Shown in pieces: positions 1 to 7,641 of a stretch of DNA of 12,499 bases. Each line of letters opens with the position of its first letter. The stretch's first letter is position 1. The notes under the pieces are model-generated. The model was not told the origin of the DNA, ran no database searches, and saw only the letters and a program-made list of their open reading frames with translations. This DNA is from Thermoflexus hugenholtzii JAD2 (lineage in GTDB: Bacteria > Chloroflexota > Dehalococcoidia > UBA2979): positions 1 through 12,499 of the forward strand of contig CAMDBZ010000024.1 in NCBI GenBank assembly GCA_945889565.1. Direction: 5' to 3'. Both the position numbers and the translations under genes were made by a program.

Positions 1-46
1 CGACCTGTGTCGCGCCGGATGCGGACGCCGTGGGGAGGGGGATGCC

Positions 47-1117
47 GTGCGGGCAGTCTTGACGGCACGGCATCGCACGGGCGATCGAGCCCGGCCGGGG
101 ACGACACGCGGCCTGCGCCGGTGGGCCGCCCCGCTCGCGCTCGTCGTGCTCGCGCTCGCCCTCGTCGGCTGCGACGCGCCGATGAGCACGTCGGAGATCG
201 AAGGCAGCTGGAACAAAGAGGTCTGGAAGCCCTACTGGGTGATCCTGATCCTCGCCGGCATCGTGTTCGTCGTAATCATGGCGGCCACGCTCGTGCTCCC
301 GCTCATGTACCGCGAGCGCCCCGGCCGCGAGGCGCGCCAGATCCACGGCAACACGAAGTTCGAGGTCGTCTGGACGATCATCCCCGTCGCGATCGTGCTG
401 ATCATGATGGTGCCGACGCTCGACAGCGTGTTCAAGCTCGACGAGAAGCCGCCCGCGAACGCGCTCAAGGTTGAGGTGATCGGCCACCAGTGGTGGTTCG
501 AGTTCCGCTACCCGGACCTCGATGTCGTGACCGCTAACGAGTTGCACGTGCCCGAAGGCCGCGTCGTCGATTACGCCCTGCGCAGCGTCGACGTCATCCA
601 CTCGTTCTGGGTGCCCCAGCTCGCCGGCAAGGTCGACATGGTGCCCGGCCGCGACAACCGCATGGCGTTCAGCGCGCTGCGGGCGCGTGCCGAGCCCTAC
701 CTCGGCCAGTGCGCGGAGTTCTGCGGCACCTCGCACGCGAACATGCGCTTCCGCGTCTTCGTGCACACCGCTGAGGACTTCGATCGCTGGGCGAAGGCGG
801 AGGCCGCGGACCGCGTGTCGTCCGTCTCACGCACCGCGGAGGAGGCGTTCCTCGCGGCGCCGTGTCTCGGTTGCCACACCGTGCGCGGCACGGACGCGGC
901 AGGCATCGCCGGCCCCGACCTGACCCATATCGGTGCGCGCACGACGATCGGCTCGGGCCTGCTCGACAACACGCCGGCAGAGCTCAAGCGCTGGATCGCG
1001 AACTCGCCGGCGGTGAAGCCTGGCTCCAAGATGCCGCCGATGGCCCAGTCCGCCGGCGGCACGCTCACGGACGAACAGATCAACGTGATCATCGGCTACC
1101 TGCAGAGCCTGAAGTGA
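47..1117 (+). CDS. ctaC: Cytochrome c oxidase subunit II with fused C-terminal cytochrome c domain (caa3 type)
   Basis: Subunit II carries the CuA centre that accepts electrons from cytochrome c and passes them to subunit I; here a c-type haem domain is fused at the C-terminus, which defines caa3 oxidases. The 356-residue protein starts at GTG 47, 8 bases after GGAGG (34-38). A basic N-region is followed by a hydrophobic stretch ending in a lipobox, L39-V-G-C42, so it is probably a lipidated protein. Two transmembrane hairpin helices lie at about 62-88 and 107-127. The CuA ligands are in C222-A-E-F-C226, H230 and M233. The haem motif is C273-L-G-C276-H277, with M329 in KMPPM as the likely sixth ligand. 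It ends in a typical class I cytochrome c helix (YLQSLK). It is the first gene of a four-gene oxidase operon. The 25-residue N-region before the signal helix is rather long, so a later start cannot be excluded. Confidence 0.96.
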   Translation: MRAVLTARHRTGDRARPGTTRGLRRWAAPLALVVLALALVGCDAPMSTSEIEGSWNKEVWKPYWVILILAGIVFVVIMAATLVLPLMYRERPGREARQIHGNTKFEVVWTIIPVAIVLIMMVPTLDSVFKLDEKPPANALKVEVIGHQWWFEFRYPDLDVVTANELHVPEGRVVDYALRSVDVIHSFWVPQLAGKVDMVPGRDNRMAFSALRARAEPYLGQCAEFCGTSHANMRFRVFVHTAEDFDRWAKAEAADRVSSVSRTAEEAFLAAPCLGCHTVRGTDAAGIAGPDLTHIGARTTIGSGLLDNTPAELKRWIANSPAVKPGSKMPPMAQSAGGTLTDEQINVIIGYLQSLK

Positions 1118-1186
1118 CCGGCACACCGCTGCGCTCGCTTGCAGCTTGTGGTTCGTGCAGCATGGGTCCGAGCAGCATCGAGTGCG

Positions 1187-1203
1187 GGGCGCCCGGTGCG
1201 CCC
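1187..1203 (+). promoter_or_regulatory. GC hairpin in the ctaC-ctaD leader
   Basis: In the 103-base gap between ctaC and ctaD, GGGCGC (1187-1192) pairs with GCGCCC (1198-1203) across a 5-base loop. The hairpin ends 5 bases before the ctaD Shine-Dalgarno GGAGG (1209-1213). There is no T-tract, so it is not a classical terminator. It could stabilise the processed downstream mRNA or modulate ctaD translation; this is inference only. In DNA this GC-rich, a 6-bp stem can occur by chance. Confidence 0.35.
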
Positions 1204-1220
1204 GTGACGGAGGCTCCGCG

Positions 1221-3014
1221 ATGGCGACGATAGCGGGGACACTGGCGCAGCCGACGCAGTCCGGGGTGTGGTCCTGGATCACCACCGTCGACCACAAGCG
1301 CATCGGCGTGCTCTACGGCGTGACGGGCTTCTCGTTCTTCCTCTGGGGCGGCGTGCTCGCGCTGCTCATGCGCACGCAGCTCGCGGTGCCGAACGGCACC
1401 GTCATCGAGTCCGACCGCTTCAGCCAGCTGTTCACGATGCACGCGCTGACGATGATCTTCCTGGCGATCATGCCGATGGGCGCGGGCTTCTTCAACTACA
1501 TGATCCCGCTGATGATCGGCGCGCGCGACGTCGCCTTCCCGCGCCTGAACGCGCTGTCGTACTGGACGTTCCTCGGCGGGGCGATGATCCTCAGCCTGAG
1601 CTTCCTGTTCGAGGCGCCGGGTGGCGGCTGGTTCAACTACGCGCCGCTCTCGGAGCGCCCCTACAGCGACGGCCTGGGCATCGACTTCTACGTCGTCGGG
1701 TTGCTGACGCTCGGCCTCTCGTCGCTGATGGCCGCGCTCAACTTCGCGGTCACGATCATCAACCTGCGCGCGCCCGGCATGACGATGATGCGCATGCCGG
1801 TGTTCGTGTGGATGACCTTCGTCATCTCGATCCTGCTGATCCTCGCGCTGCCCCCGCTCACCGTCGGCCTCATTCAGCTGCTGTTCGACCGCCAGTTCGG
1901 CACGCACTTCTTCATCGCCACGGAAGGCGGGGACCCGCTGCTCTGGCAGCACATCTTCTGGATCTTCGGCCACCCCGAGGTGTACATCCTGATCCTGCCT
2001 GCGATGGGCATCGTGTCCGAGGTGCTGCCCACGTTCTCCCGCAAACCGCTGTTCGGCTACCCCGCGATCGTCTTCTCCGGCATCGCGATCGGCGTGCTCA
2101 GCTGGGTCGTGTGGAGCCACCACATGTTCACGACGGGTATGGGTTCGGTGCCGCGCGCCGTGTTCGCGGTGAACACGATGATCATCGGCGTGCCGACGGG
2201 CATCAAGGTCTTCAACTGGCTCGCCACGCTGTACGGCGGGAGCATCCGCTTTACGACCGCGATGTACTTCGCCGTTGCGTTCATCGCCACGTTTACGATC
2301 GGCGGCATCTCCGGCGTCATGCACGCCTCGCCGCCGGTGGACTCGCAGCACCAGGACACGTACTTCGTGGTCGCGCACTTGCACTACGTGCTGTTTGGCG
2401 GCGCGATCATGGGCATCTTCTCCGGCATCTACTACTGGTTCCCGAAGATGACGGGGCGTTTCCTCGGCGAGACACTCGGCCGGTGGCACTTCTGGCTGCT
2501 GTTCATCGGCATGCAGATGACGTTCTTCCCGATGCACTTCCTCGGCATCGCGGGCATGCCGCGGCGCATCTACACGTACGACGACGGCCTCGACTGGGGC
2601 TTCTGGAACATGTTCGCGACCATCGGCTCGTACGTGCTCGCGGTGTCGCTGCTGTTCTTCATCTGGAACTTCTTCCGCTCCATGCGCCGGGAGCCGAGCG
2701 CGCCCGCGAACCCGTGGGACGCCCCCACGCTCGAGTGGGGCACGAGCTCGCCGCCGCCGGAGCATGACTTCGACGCCATCTACACCGTGCGCTCGCGGGA
2801 GCCGCTCTGGTACGACCGCGACCACGGCATCGCCGCGCCGGTGGCGACCGGCGAGCACATCCACCTGCCGCCGCCCTCGTACTACCCGATCCTGATCGCC
2901 ATCGGCATCACGCTGCTCGGCGTCGGTGCGCTCTCGCACCTCGCGATCAGCGCGCTCGGCGGCGTGATCGCCTTCTACGGCGTCTGGGGCTGGGCGCTCG
3001 AGCCCACCGACTAG
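1221..3014 (+). CDS. ctaD: Cytochrome c oxidase subunit I (A1-type haem-copper oxidase)
   Basis: This is the catalytic subunit, which holds low-spin haem a and the haem a3-CuB site that reduces O2 and pumps protons. ATG 1221 is chosen because GGAGG (1209-1213) sits 7 bases upstream; an in-frame extension to 1146 has no such support. The product is 597 residues. H74 (TMHALTM) and H388 are the haem a ligands, and H386 is the haem a3 ligand (VVAHLHYV). H251-P-E253-V-Y255 and H300-H301 form the CuB site with the cross-linked His-Tyr. E253 in HPEVY marks the A1 subtype, and the conserved Asp of the D-channel entrance (GARDVAFPRLN) is present. The usual 12-helix core is followed by a soluble linker (about 505-550) and two extra hydrophobic helices (about 553-571 and 574-592). 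A 103-base leader separates it from ctaC, and ctaE follows after 21 bases. Confidence 0.97.
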   Translation: MATIAGTLAQPTQSGVWSWITTVDHKRIGVLYGVTGFSFFLWGGVLALLMRTQLAVPNGTVIESDRFSQLFTMHALTMIFLAIMPMGAGFFNYMIPLMIGARDVAFPRLNALSYWTFLGGAMILSLSFLFEAPGGGWFNYAPLSERPYSDGLGIDFYVVGLLTLGLSSLMAALNFAVTIINLRAPGMTMMRMPVFVWMTFVISILLILALPPLTVGLIQLLFDRQFGTHFFIATEGGDPLLWQHIFWIFGHPEVYILILPAMGIVSEVLPTFSRKPLFGYPAIVFSGIAIGVLSWVVWSHHMFTTGMGSVPRAVFAVNTMIIGVPTGIKVFNWLATLYGGSIRFTTAMYFAVAFIATFTIGGISGVMHASPPVDSQHQDTYFVVAHLHYVLFGGAIMGIFSGIYYWFPKMTGRFLGETLGRWHFWLLFIGMQMTFFPMHFLGIAGMPRRIYTYDDGLDWGFWNMFATIGSYVLAVSLLFFIWNFFRSMRREPSAPANPWDAPTLEWGTSSPPPEHDFDAIYTVRSREPLWYDRDHGIAAPVATGEHIHLPPPSYYPILIAIGITLLGVGALSHLAISALGGVIAFYGVWGWALEPTD

Positions 3015-3035
3015 CGAGCGAGGCAGGAGCCGCCC

Positions 3036-3677
3036 ATGGCACACGCACCGGCAGTCGCCCACGGCGGCGCACATGTCACATCCACCGGGACCGAGAACCG
3101 GAAGCTCCTCATGTGGATCTTCCTGGGCTCCGAGTGCCTCTTCTTCGGCTCGCTGATCGCCACGTACCTCGTGTTCAAGCACCAGGTGATCGAACGCGGC
3201 ATCGGCCCGTTCCCGATCGACGTGACCATCGACGGCAAGGTCGAGCACGGCATCTTCGACATCCCGCTCACCTCGACGAGCACGTTCGTGCTGCTGATGA
3301 GCTCCGTGACGATGGTGCTCGCCGTGTACGGCGCGCACCAGCATCGCCTGAAGATGATGAAGCTCGGCTTGCTCTCCACGATGCTGCTCGGGCTCGTCTT
3401 CCTCGGCTTCCAGGTGTACGAGTTCCGCACCTTCGGGCACGAAGGCCTGAACCTGACGACGAACATGTTCGGCGCGACGTTCTTCCTGCTCACCGGGTTC
3501 CACGGCACCCACGTCGGCGTCGGCGTGCTCTACCTCGGCTCGCTGCTCGCCGCCTCGTTCCGGCGCAACGGCCTGGGCCGCGAGACCGGTGAGCACGTCG
3601 AGATCGCCGGCCTCTACTGGCACTTCGTCGACATCGTCTGGATCGTCATCTTCACCGTCCTCTACCTGATCCCGTAG
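3036..3677 (+). CDS. ctaE: Cytochrome c oxidase subunit III (short, five-helix form)
   Basis: Subunit III is a structural membrane subunit that stabilises the catalytic subunit during turnover. The start at ATG 3036 follows AGGCAGGAG (3021-3029) by 6 bases. The 213-residue protein has helices at about 22-46, 82-100, 109-128, 143-173 and 191-211. It therefore lacks the first two helices of the seven-helix mitochondrial type, as is common in bacterial caa3 oxidases. Family hallmarks include LGSE33-CLFFG near the first helix, GFHGTHVGVG (154-163) and the C-terminal YWHFVDIVWIVIF segment (195-206). It sits 21 bases after ctaD and 38 bases before the small subunit IV gene, so co-transcription is likely. 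Confidence 0.96.
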   Translation: MAHAPAVAHGGAHVTSTGTENRKLLMWIFLGSECLFFGSLIATYLVFKHQVIERGIGPFPIDVTIDGKVEHGIFDIPLTSTSTFVLLMSSVTMVLAVYGAHQHRLKMMKLGLLSTMLLGLVFLGFQVYEFRTFGHEGLNLTTNMFGATFFLLTGFHGTHVGVGVLYLGSLLAASFRRNGLGRETGEHVEIAGLYWHFVDIVWIVIFTVLYLIP

Positions 3678-3715
3678 CGGTTACCCAGACCGGGCAGCAA
3701 GAGCGGAGCAGCGCG

Positions 3716-4060
3716 ATGGCGCACGGCGCGGAGCACACGGAACAAGAGCACGGCCTGCGACCGATGCAGTACGTCGCCATCGGCGCGGGCCTGGCGGTGA
3801 TCACGATCATCGAGCTGTGGATCTCGTACGCCGATCTCGGCAGCCTGATGGTCCCGCTGCTGCTGGGCCTGTCGGCGTTCAAGTTCGTCGTCGTCGTCGG
3901 CTGGTTCATGCACCTGCGCTTCGACCACCGGCTGTACACGCAGGCCTTCGCCGCCAGTCTCACGCTCGGCGTGCTCGTCACGCTCGCGTTGCTCACGCTG
4001 TACTGGGGCGATGCCGCCGACAGCATCCGCGGCTACCGCGAGTGGCTGAACTCCGGCTAG
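3716..4060 (+). CDS. ctaF: Prokaryotic cytochrome c oxidase subunit IV family protein
   Basis: This small membrane subunit of caa3-type oxidases belongs to the COX4_pro family and has a mainly structural role. The start at ATG 3716 is supported by GGAG (3705-3708), 7 bases upstream. The 114-residue protein has a His/Glu-rich N-terminus followed by three transmembrane helices, at about 18-37, 44-65 and 78-97. The segment F55-K-F-V-V-V-V-G-W-F-M-H-L67 matches the family signature in the second helix. It is the last gene of the oxidase operon and ends 31 bases before the convergent ctaG stop codon. The symbol rests on position and family; sequence conservation in this family is low. Confidence 0.9.
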   Translation: MAHGAEHTEQEHGLRPMQYVAIGAGLAVITIIELWISYADLGSLMVPLLLGLSAFKFVVVVGWFMHLRFDHRLYTQAFAASLTLGVLVTLALLTLYWGDAADSIRGYREWLNSG

Positions 4061-4091
4061 CCGCGCCTCGGCATGTCGAGCCTGATCGCAG

Positions 4092-5093
4092 CTAGTCGAG
4101 CGTAGACGGCGCGGGCGGCGCCGCTCGCGGCGGCTCTGCAAGCGCGCGTCGATCCGCCTCCTGCTGCGCGAGCTCGGAGCGCATCGCCCATACGCCGAAG
4201 AGCGCTGCAAGCACAGTCAGGTTGAGCGCCTGGCCCGGAATCCACATGATCAGCCCGCCGAGCTCTTGATCCGCACGCGGCCCGATTGGCAGGATCAGCC
4301 GCACGTCCTCGTACACCGGGTAGAGGGTGTAGTCGGCGAGCGTGATCAGCGTCGCGAGCACCGACTGGATGGTGCCGTTCACCAGCACGTAACCCATCCG
4401 CCCGAGGTAACCGAGCGGCGCGTGCAGCGGGCGCGGGTCGATCACGTTCCACCAGAACAGCAGCGCCGTCGCAATGAAGGTCCCGTGCTCCAGTGCGTGG
4501 ATGCCGTCGTCGCGCACCGCCGCGTCGTACCACCCCGGCACGAGGTGCCACGCGATGAGCGTCGCGTTCGCGAGCAGTAGCGCGACGAGCGGCTGCGTCA
4601 GCGCGCGCCACACGATCGACGCGCGGCCGTGCGGCGCGAGCGGTCGGGCCGCCAGCCGCCGCGCCCAGCGCGGGAGCCCACGCAGCACGGGCGTGGTCGG
4701 CGCGCCCACGAGCAGCAGCGGCACTCCCACCGCGATCAGCAGCAGGTGCTGCACCATGTGCATCGAGAAGTGATGCTCGGTAAGCCGGTCGAGCGGCGAG
4801 ACGAGCGCCAGCACTATCGTGCCGAGCCCGAGGAAGAAGCACGCCGTCTGCCACCAGCGGTGCGACTCCGCGCGACCGCCGCGCCAGCGCCGCAGCCCGC
4901 GCACATAGAGCAGCGCCAGCAACCCCGCCGGGATCAGCACGAACGGGTCGAGGCTCCACGCCGTCCACAGCTGCTCGTCCGCGCCCAGCGCGTCGTGCGC
5001 CGGCGCCCCGCCCATCACCGTCTGCGAGAGCGCGTACCCCGGACCGACCACCGCCGCCTCCGCCCCGTCCGCCACGCAGTATGCGACCAGCAT
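4092..5093 (-). CDS. ctaG: Cytochrome c oxidase assembly factor CtaG (caa3_CtaG family)
   Basis: CtaG of the caa3 type is a polytopic membrane protein needed to form active caa3 oxidase; it is unrelated to the single-helix Cox11-type CtaG of proteobacteria. ATG 5093 is the first possible start, because an in-frame TGA lies only four codons upstream; the ribosome-binding site is weak. The 333-residue product shows the family pattern. WSLDPFVLIP (46-55) leads the first helix. A His-rich segment follows, with H107, H108, H112 and H116, and then a GVPLLLVGAP helix (123-132). LEHGTF (201-206) precedes LLFWWNVIDP (211-220), and DQELGGLIMWIPG (275-287) comes near the end. About seven hydrophobic segments are visible, and the tail is Pro/Ala-rich. 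It converges on the ctaCDEF operon, so it must have its own promoter in the 200-base region shared with nadE. Confidence 0.93.
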   Translation of the reverse strand: MLVAYCVADGAEAAVVGPGYALSQTVMGGAPAHDALGADEQLWTAWSLDPFVLIPAGLLALLYVRGLRRWRGGRAESHRWWQTACFFLGLGTIVLALVSPLDRLTEHHFSMHMVQHLLLIAVGVPLLLVGAPTTPVLRGLPRWARRLAARPLAPHGRASIVWRALTQPLVALLLANATLIAWHLVPGWYDAAVRDDGIHALEHGTFIATALLFWWNVIDPRPLHAPLGYLGRMGYVLVNGTIQSVLATLITLADYTLYPVYEDVRLILPIGPRADQELGGLIMWIPGQALNLTVLAALFGVWAMRSELAQQEADRRALAEPPRAAPPAPSTLD

Positions 5094-5125
5094 CCCGCTG
5101 CGGCATCACGCCGCCTGTTGTGCCG

Positions 5126-5172
5126 CCCCTCGCCCTCGCAGAGGGAGGGGGGCCGGGGGTGAGGGCTCCCCC
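5126..5172. repeat. GC-rich palindromic interspersed repeat, copy A
   Basis: A C-rich arm (CCCCTCGCCC, 5126-5135) faces a G-rich arm (GAGGGAGGGG, 5141-5150), followed by GGGGGTGAGGGCTCCCCC (5155-5172). The last 18 bases recur exactly at 10897-10914 within a similarly built element. Such C/G-rich self-complementary elements with a GGGTGAGGG core are common intergenic repeats in GC-rich bacteria. This one lies between the divergent ctaG and nadE genes, upstream of the nadE promoter. It could form a hairpin in RNA or cruciform DNA. Confidence 0.7.
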
Positions 5173-5210
5173 ACGCCGCGCGAGCACGCCCAGCACTGCC
5201 GCCCCCGCCG

Positions 5211-5240
5211 TTGACGCGCTCCCGCGAGGCCGTCTACGAT
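5211..5240 (+). promoter_or_regulatory. Putative sigma70-type promoter of nadE
   Basis: TTGACG (5211-5216) and TACGAT (5235-5240) are separated by 18 bases, close to the vegetative consensus and near-optimal spacing. Transcription would start around 5247 and give a leader of about 47 bases ending in the GGAG (5286-5289) of nadE. AT-containing hexamers like this are rare in such GC-rich DNA, which adds weight. No transcription data support it. Confidence 0.5.
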
Positions 5241-5293
5241 CGCTGCCCGAACGTTTGCGTACCTCGTACGCTATCCCCTGCCCACGGAGCCCC

Positions 5294-7012
5294 ATGGCCG
5301 TCCTGCGCGTCGCCCTCGCACAGCTCAACACCACCGTCGGCGACCTCGCCGGCAACAGCGCGCTCATCCTCGACGCCGGCCGCCGCGCTGCCGAGGTCGG
5401 CGCCGACCTCGTCGCCTTCCCGGAGCTCGCGCTCACCGGCTACCCGCCCGAGGACCTGCTGCTGCGCGCCCCCTTCATCGCCGACGCCGTCGCCGCCCTC
5501 GACGCGCTCGCCGAGCGCGCGCGCGGCCTCCCGCCGCTCGTCGTCGGCTGCCTCGACTTCGACGGCCAGCTCTACAACGCCGCCGCCGTGCTCCACGCCG
5601 GCCGCGTCGCCGGCCGCTACCGCAAGCACCAGCTCCCCAACTACGGCGTCTTCGACGAGCTGCGCTACTTCCAGCCCGGCACCGACGCACCGCTCTTCAG
5701 CATCGGCGGGGTCGCCGTCGGCGTGACCATCTGCGAGGACGTGTGGTACCCCGGCGGCCCGCTGCGCGAGCACGCGCTCGCCGGCGCCAGCGTGGTCGTC
5801 AACCTCAACGCCTCGCCGTACCACTTCGGCAAGACGCGCGACCGCGAGCGCATGCTCGCGACGCGCGCCGCGGACAACACTGTGGCGATCGTCTACGTCA
5901 ACCAGGTCGGCGGCCAGGACGAGCTCGTCTTCGACGGCAACTCGCTCGTGCTCGGCGCGGACGGCGCGCTGCTCGCGCGCGGCGCCTCCTTCGCCGACGA
6001 TCTCGTGCTCGCGGACATCGACGTCACGCGCATCATGCAGCGCCAGCTGCACAGCCCGCTGCTCCGCCGCGAACGCGGCCCGCAGCCGCTGCGCATCCCC
6101 ATCGCCGTGTCCCCGCCGCACGCGGGCGCGCGCCTCCCCCTCCTGCCCGCGCACACCGCGGAGCCCGACTCGATCGCCGAGGCGTACGCTGCGCTCGTCG
6201 CCGGCACGCGCGACTACGTGCGCAAGAGTGGCTTCGCGAACGTGCTCGTCGCGCTCTCCGGCGGCATCGACTCCGCGCTCGTCGGCGCCGTCGCCGTCGA
6301 CGCGCTCGGCGCCGAGCACGTGCGCGGCGTTTCGCTGCCGTCGCGCTACTCGTCCGAGGGCTCCATCGCCGACGCGCAGGCGCTCGCCACGAACCTCGGC
6401 ATCGCGCTCGTCGCCATGCCGATCGAGCCGCTGCACGAGGCCGCGCTCGACACGCTCGCTCGCGAGTTCGCGGGCACGCAGCCCGGCACAGCGGAGGAGA
6501 ACGTGCAGGCGCGCATCCGCGGGCTGCTGATGATGGCGCTCTCCAACAAGAGCGGCGCGATGGTGCTCACCACCGGCAACAAGTCGGAGTACGCATGCGG
6601 CTACGCCACGCTCTACGGCGACATGGTCGGCGGCTTCGCGGTGATCAAAGACGTGCCGAAGACGCTGGTCTACCAGCTCGCGCGCTACCGCAACACGCTC
6701 GGCGCCGTGATCCCCGAAGCGTCGCTCACCAAGCCGCCGAGCGCCGAGCTGCGCCCCGGCCAGCTCGACAGCGACTCGTTGCCGCCGTACGAGCAGCTCG
6801 ACCCGATCATCGAGGCCTACGTCGAGGACGACGCCCCGCTCGAATCGATCGTCGCCGCCGGCGCCGACGAAGCGCTCGCGCGCCGCGTCATCGACATGAT
6901 CAACCGCAACGAGTACAAGCGCCGCCAGTCCCCTCCCGGCGTGAAGATCACCACGCGCGCCTTCGGCCGCGACCGCCGCCTCCCCCTCGCCTCGAAGTAC
7001 CGCGGCTACTGA
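5294..7012 (+). CDS. nadE: Glutamine-dependent NAD+ synthetase
   Basis: The enzyme makes NAD+ from nicotinate adenine dinucleotide, using glutamine and ATP, in the last step of NAD biosynthesis in the cytosol. ATG 5294 is chosen because GGAG (5286-5289) precedes it and the nitrilase domain begins at once (MAVLRVALAQLN); the reading frame is open further upstream without support. The 572-residue product has an N-terminal glutaminase (nitrilase-fold) domain with the triad E44 (FPELALTGYPPEDLL), K111 (RYRKHQLPNYGVFDE) and C147 (TICEDVWY). The C-terminal ATP-pyrophosphatase domain has S322-G-G-I-D-S327. It also has the conserved NKSEYACGYATLYGD segment, and SPPGVKITTRAFGRDRR near the end. It appears complete and monocistronic, converging with the HEPN-like gene 50 bases downstream. 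Confidence 0.97.
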   Translation: MAVLRVALAQLNTTVGDLAGNSALILDAGRRAAEVGADLVAFPELALTGYPPEDLLLRAPFIADAVAALDALAERARGLPPLVVGCLDFDGQLYNAAAVLHAGRVAGRYRKHQLPNYGVFDELRYFQPGTDAPLFSIGGVAVGVTICEDVWYPGGPLREHALAGASVVVNLNASPYHFGKTRDRERMLATRAADNTVAIVYVNQVGGQDELVFDGNSLVLGADGALLARGASFADDLVLADIDVTRIMQRQLHSPLLRRERGPQPLRIPIAVSPPHAGARLPLLPAHTAEPDSIAEAYAALVAGTRDYVRKSGFANVLVALSGGIDSALVGAVAVDALGAEHVRGVSLPSRYSSEGSIADAQALATNLGIALVAMPIEPLHEAALDTLAREFAGTQPGTAEENVQARIRGLLMMALSNKSGAMVLTTGNKSEYACGYATLYGDMVGGFAVIKDVPKTLVYQLARYRNTLGAVIPEASLTKPPSAELRPGQLDSDSLPPYEQLDPIIEAYVEDDAPLESIVAAGADEALARRVIDMINRNEYKRRQSPPGVKITTRAFGRDRRLPLASKYRGY

Positions 7013-7062
7013 CCGCTCGCGCCGCCGCGGTCCGGCTGTCTATTGGCCTTGGCAACGTACCG

Positions 7063-7614
7063 CTATTGGGTCGGCGGATGTTCAATCGCGAAGAGAACGG
7101 CATCGCTCATTGCAACAAAGTCGCGAGCCCGCCGACTGTCCAGATCTACATCCCGACCGTGTGCTGCCAAGTTTCGCAGGACGATCAGCCCTCGGATGGC
7201 CTCTGCGGTCTGCTTGCTGATCGCTCCCTGTTCAAGGGCGAAATGGACCAGTTGTCCTGCATTGCGAACCTCGTCGGGAGTTCCGGATTTTCCGAGCGCG
7301 CGGCGCAGCGCCCGCTCGATTTCCGCGAATGCGCCAAGCACTGCAGCTTCTGGCGACGCATCGGCGAACTTTCCCAGTCGATCGCTTAACGCCTCCCGGC
7401 CGACGTCTGGCGCTGGGGTGGCAGCGATTTCCGCGGCGGTGGCTACGGCTTGCGCCTCCCACTCCGCGACAAGTGGCCCGATCTGTGCCCTCGAGAGCGG
7501 CCGAGAGATCATCGCCCTGATGCTCGCACGAAACAGGACCGCCGCGATCAGAGCGACCGTGGGCCAAGCGAGGCTGCTAACGAGCGACGCCGCGAACGAC
7601 TGCCACTCAGTCAT
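7063..7614 (-). CDS. Single-pass membrane protein with HEPN-like RNxxxH motif, function unknown
   Basis: I do not recognise a named family. The 183-residue protein has an N-terminal transmembrane helix at about 12-29, then a basic patch (R29-R42) and a long, mostly helical cytosolic part. The C-terminal part (about 86-180) reads like the helical fold of HEPN/DUF4145-like proteins. A helix AAVLGAFAEIERALRRALG (90-108) is followed by a helical spacer and then GLIVLR147-N-L-A-A-H152. That last stretch fits the Rx4H motif that is catalytic in HEPN ribonucleases. ATG 7614 is preceded by a G-rich stretch that may act as a ribosome-binding site. The gene lies 27 bases after the 135-aa gene on the same strand. 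Its base composition stands out: 7201-7260 is about 58% GC, against 70-85% nearby, suggesting recent acquisition. Nuclease activity is inference from one motif. Confidence 0.75.
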   Translation of the reverse strand: MTEWQSFAASLVSSLAWPTVALIAAVLFRASIRAMISRPLSRAQIGPLVAEWEAQAVATAAEIAATPAPDVGREALSDRLGKFADASPEAAVLGAFAEIERALRRALGKSGTPDEVRNAGQLVHFALEQGAISKQTAEAIRGLIVLRNLAAHGRDVDLDSRRARDFVAMSDAVLFAIEHPPTQ

Positions 7615-7641
7615 TGGGCATTCCCCCGCGCACGCGGACGC

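Noticed and set aside
1089..3623. An 844-codon minus-strand reading frame opposite ctaD and ctaE
   Set aside because: It is a mirror of strongly conserved oxidase genes. The product is an extremely charged Arg/Glu/His/Asp-rich low-complexity sequence, as expected from GC-rich antisense frames.
5255..5277. TTGCGT/TATCCC as the nadE promoter
   Set aside because: The 11-base spacing is too short for a sigma70 promoter; TTGACG-18-TACGAT just upstream fits much better.
7013..7062. Possible terminator between nadE and the HEPN-like gene
   Set aside because: Only a 4-bp GC stem is visible and there is no T-tract on either strand.
5743..7389. A plus-strand frame running from nadE into the low-GC region, possibly a fusion
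   Set aside because: The part inside nadE is Arg-rich shadow, and the part after 7012 is antisense to the HEPN-like gene with no motif.
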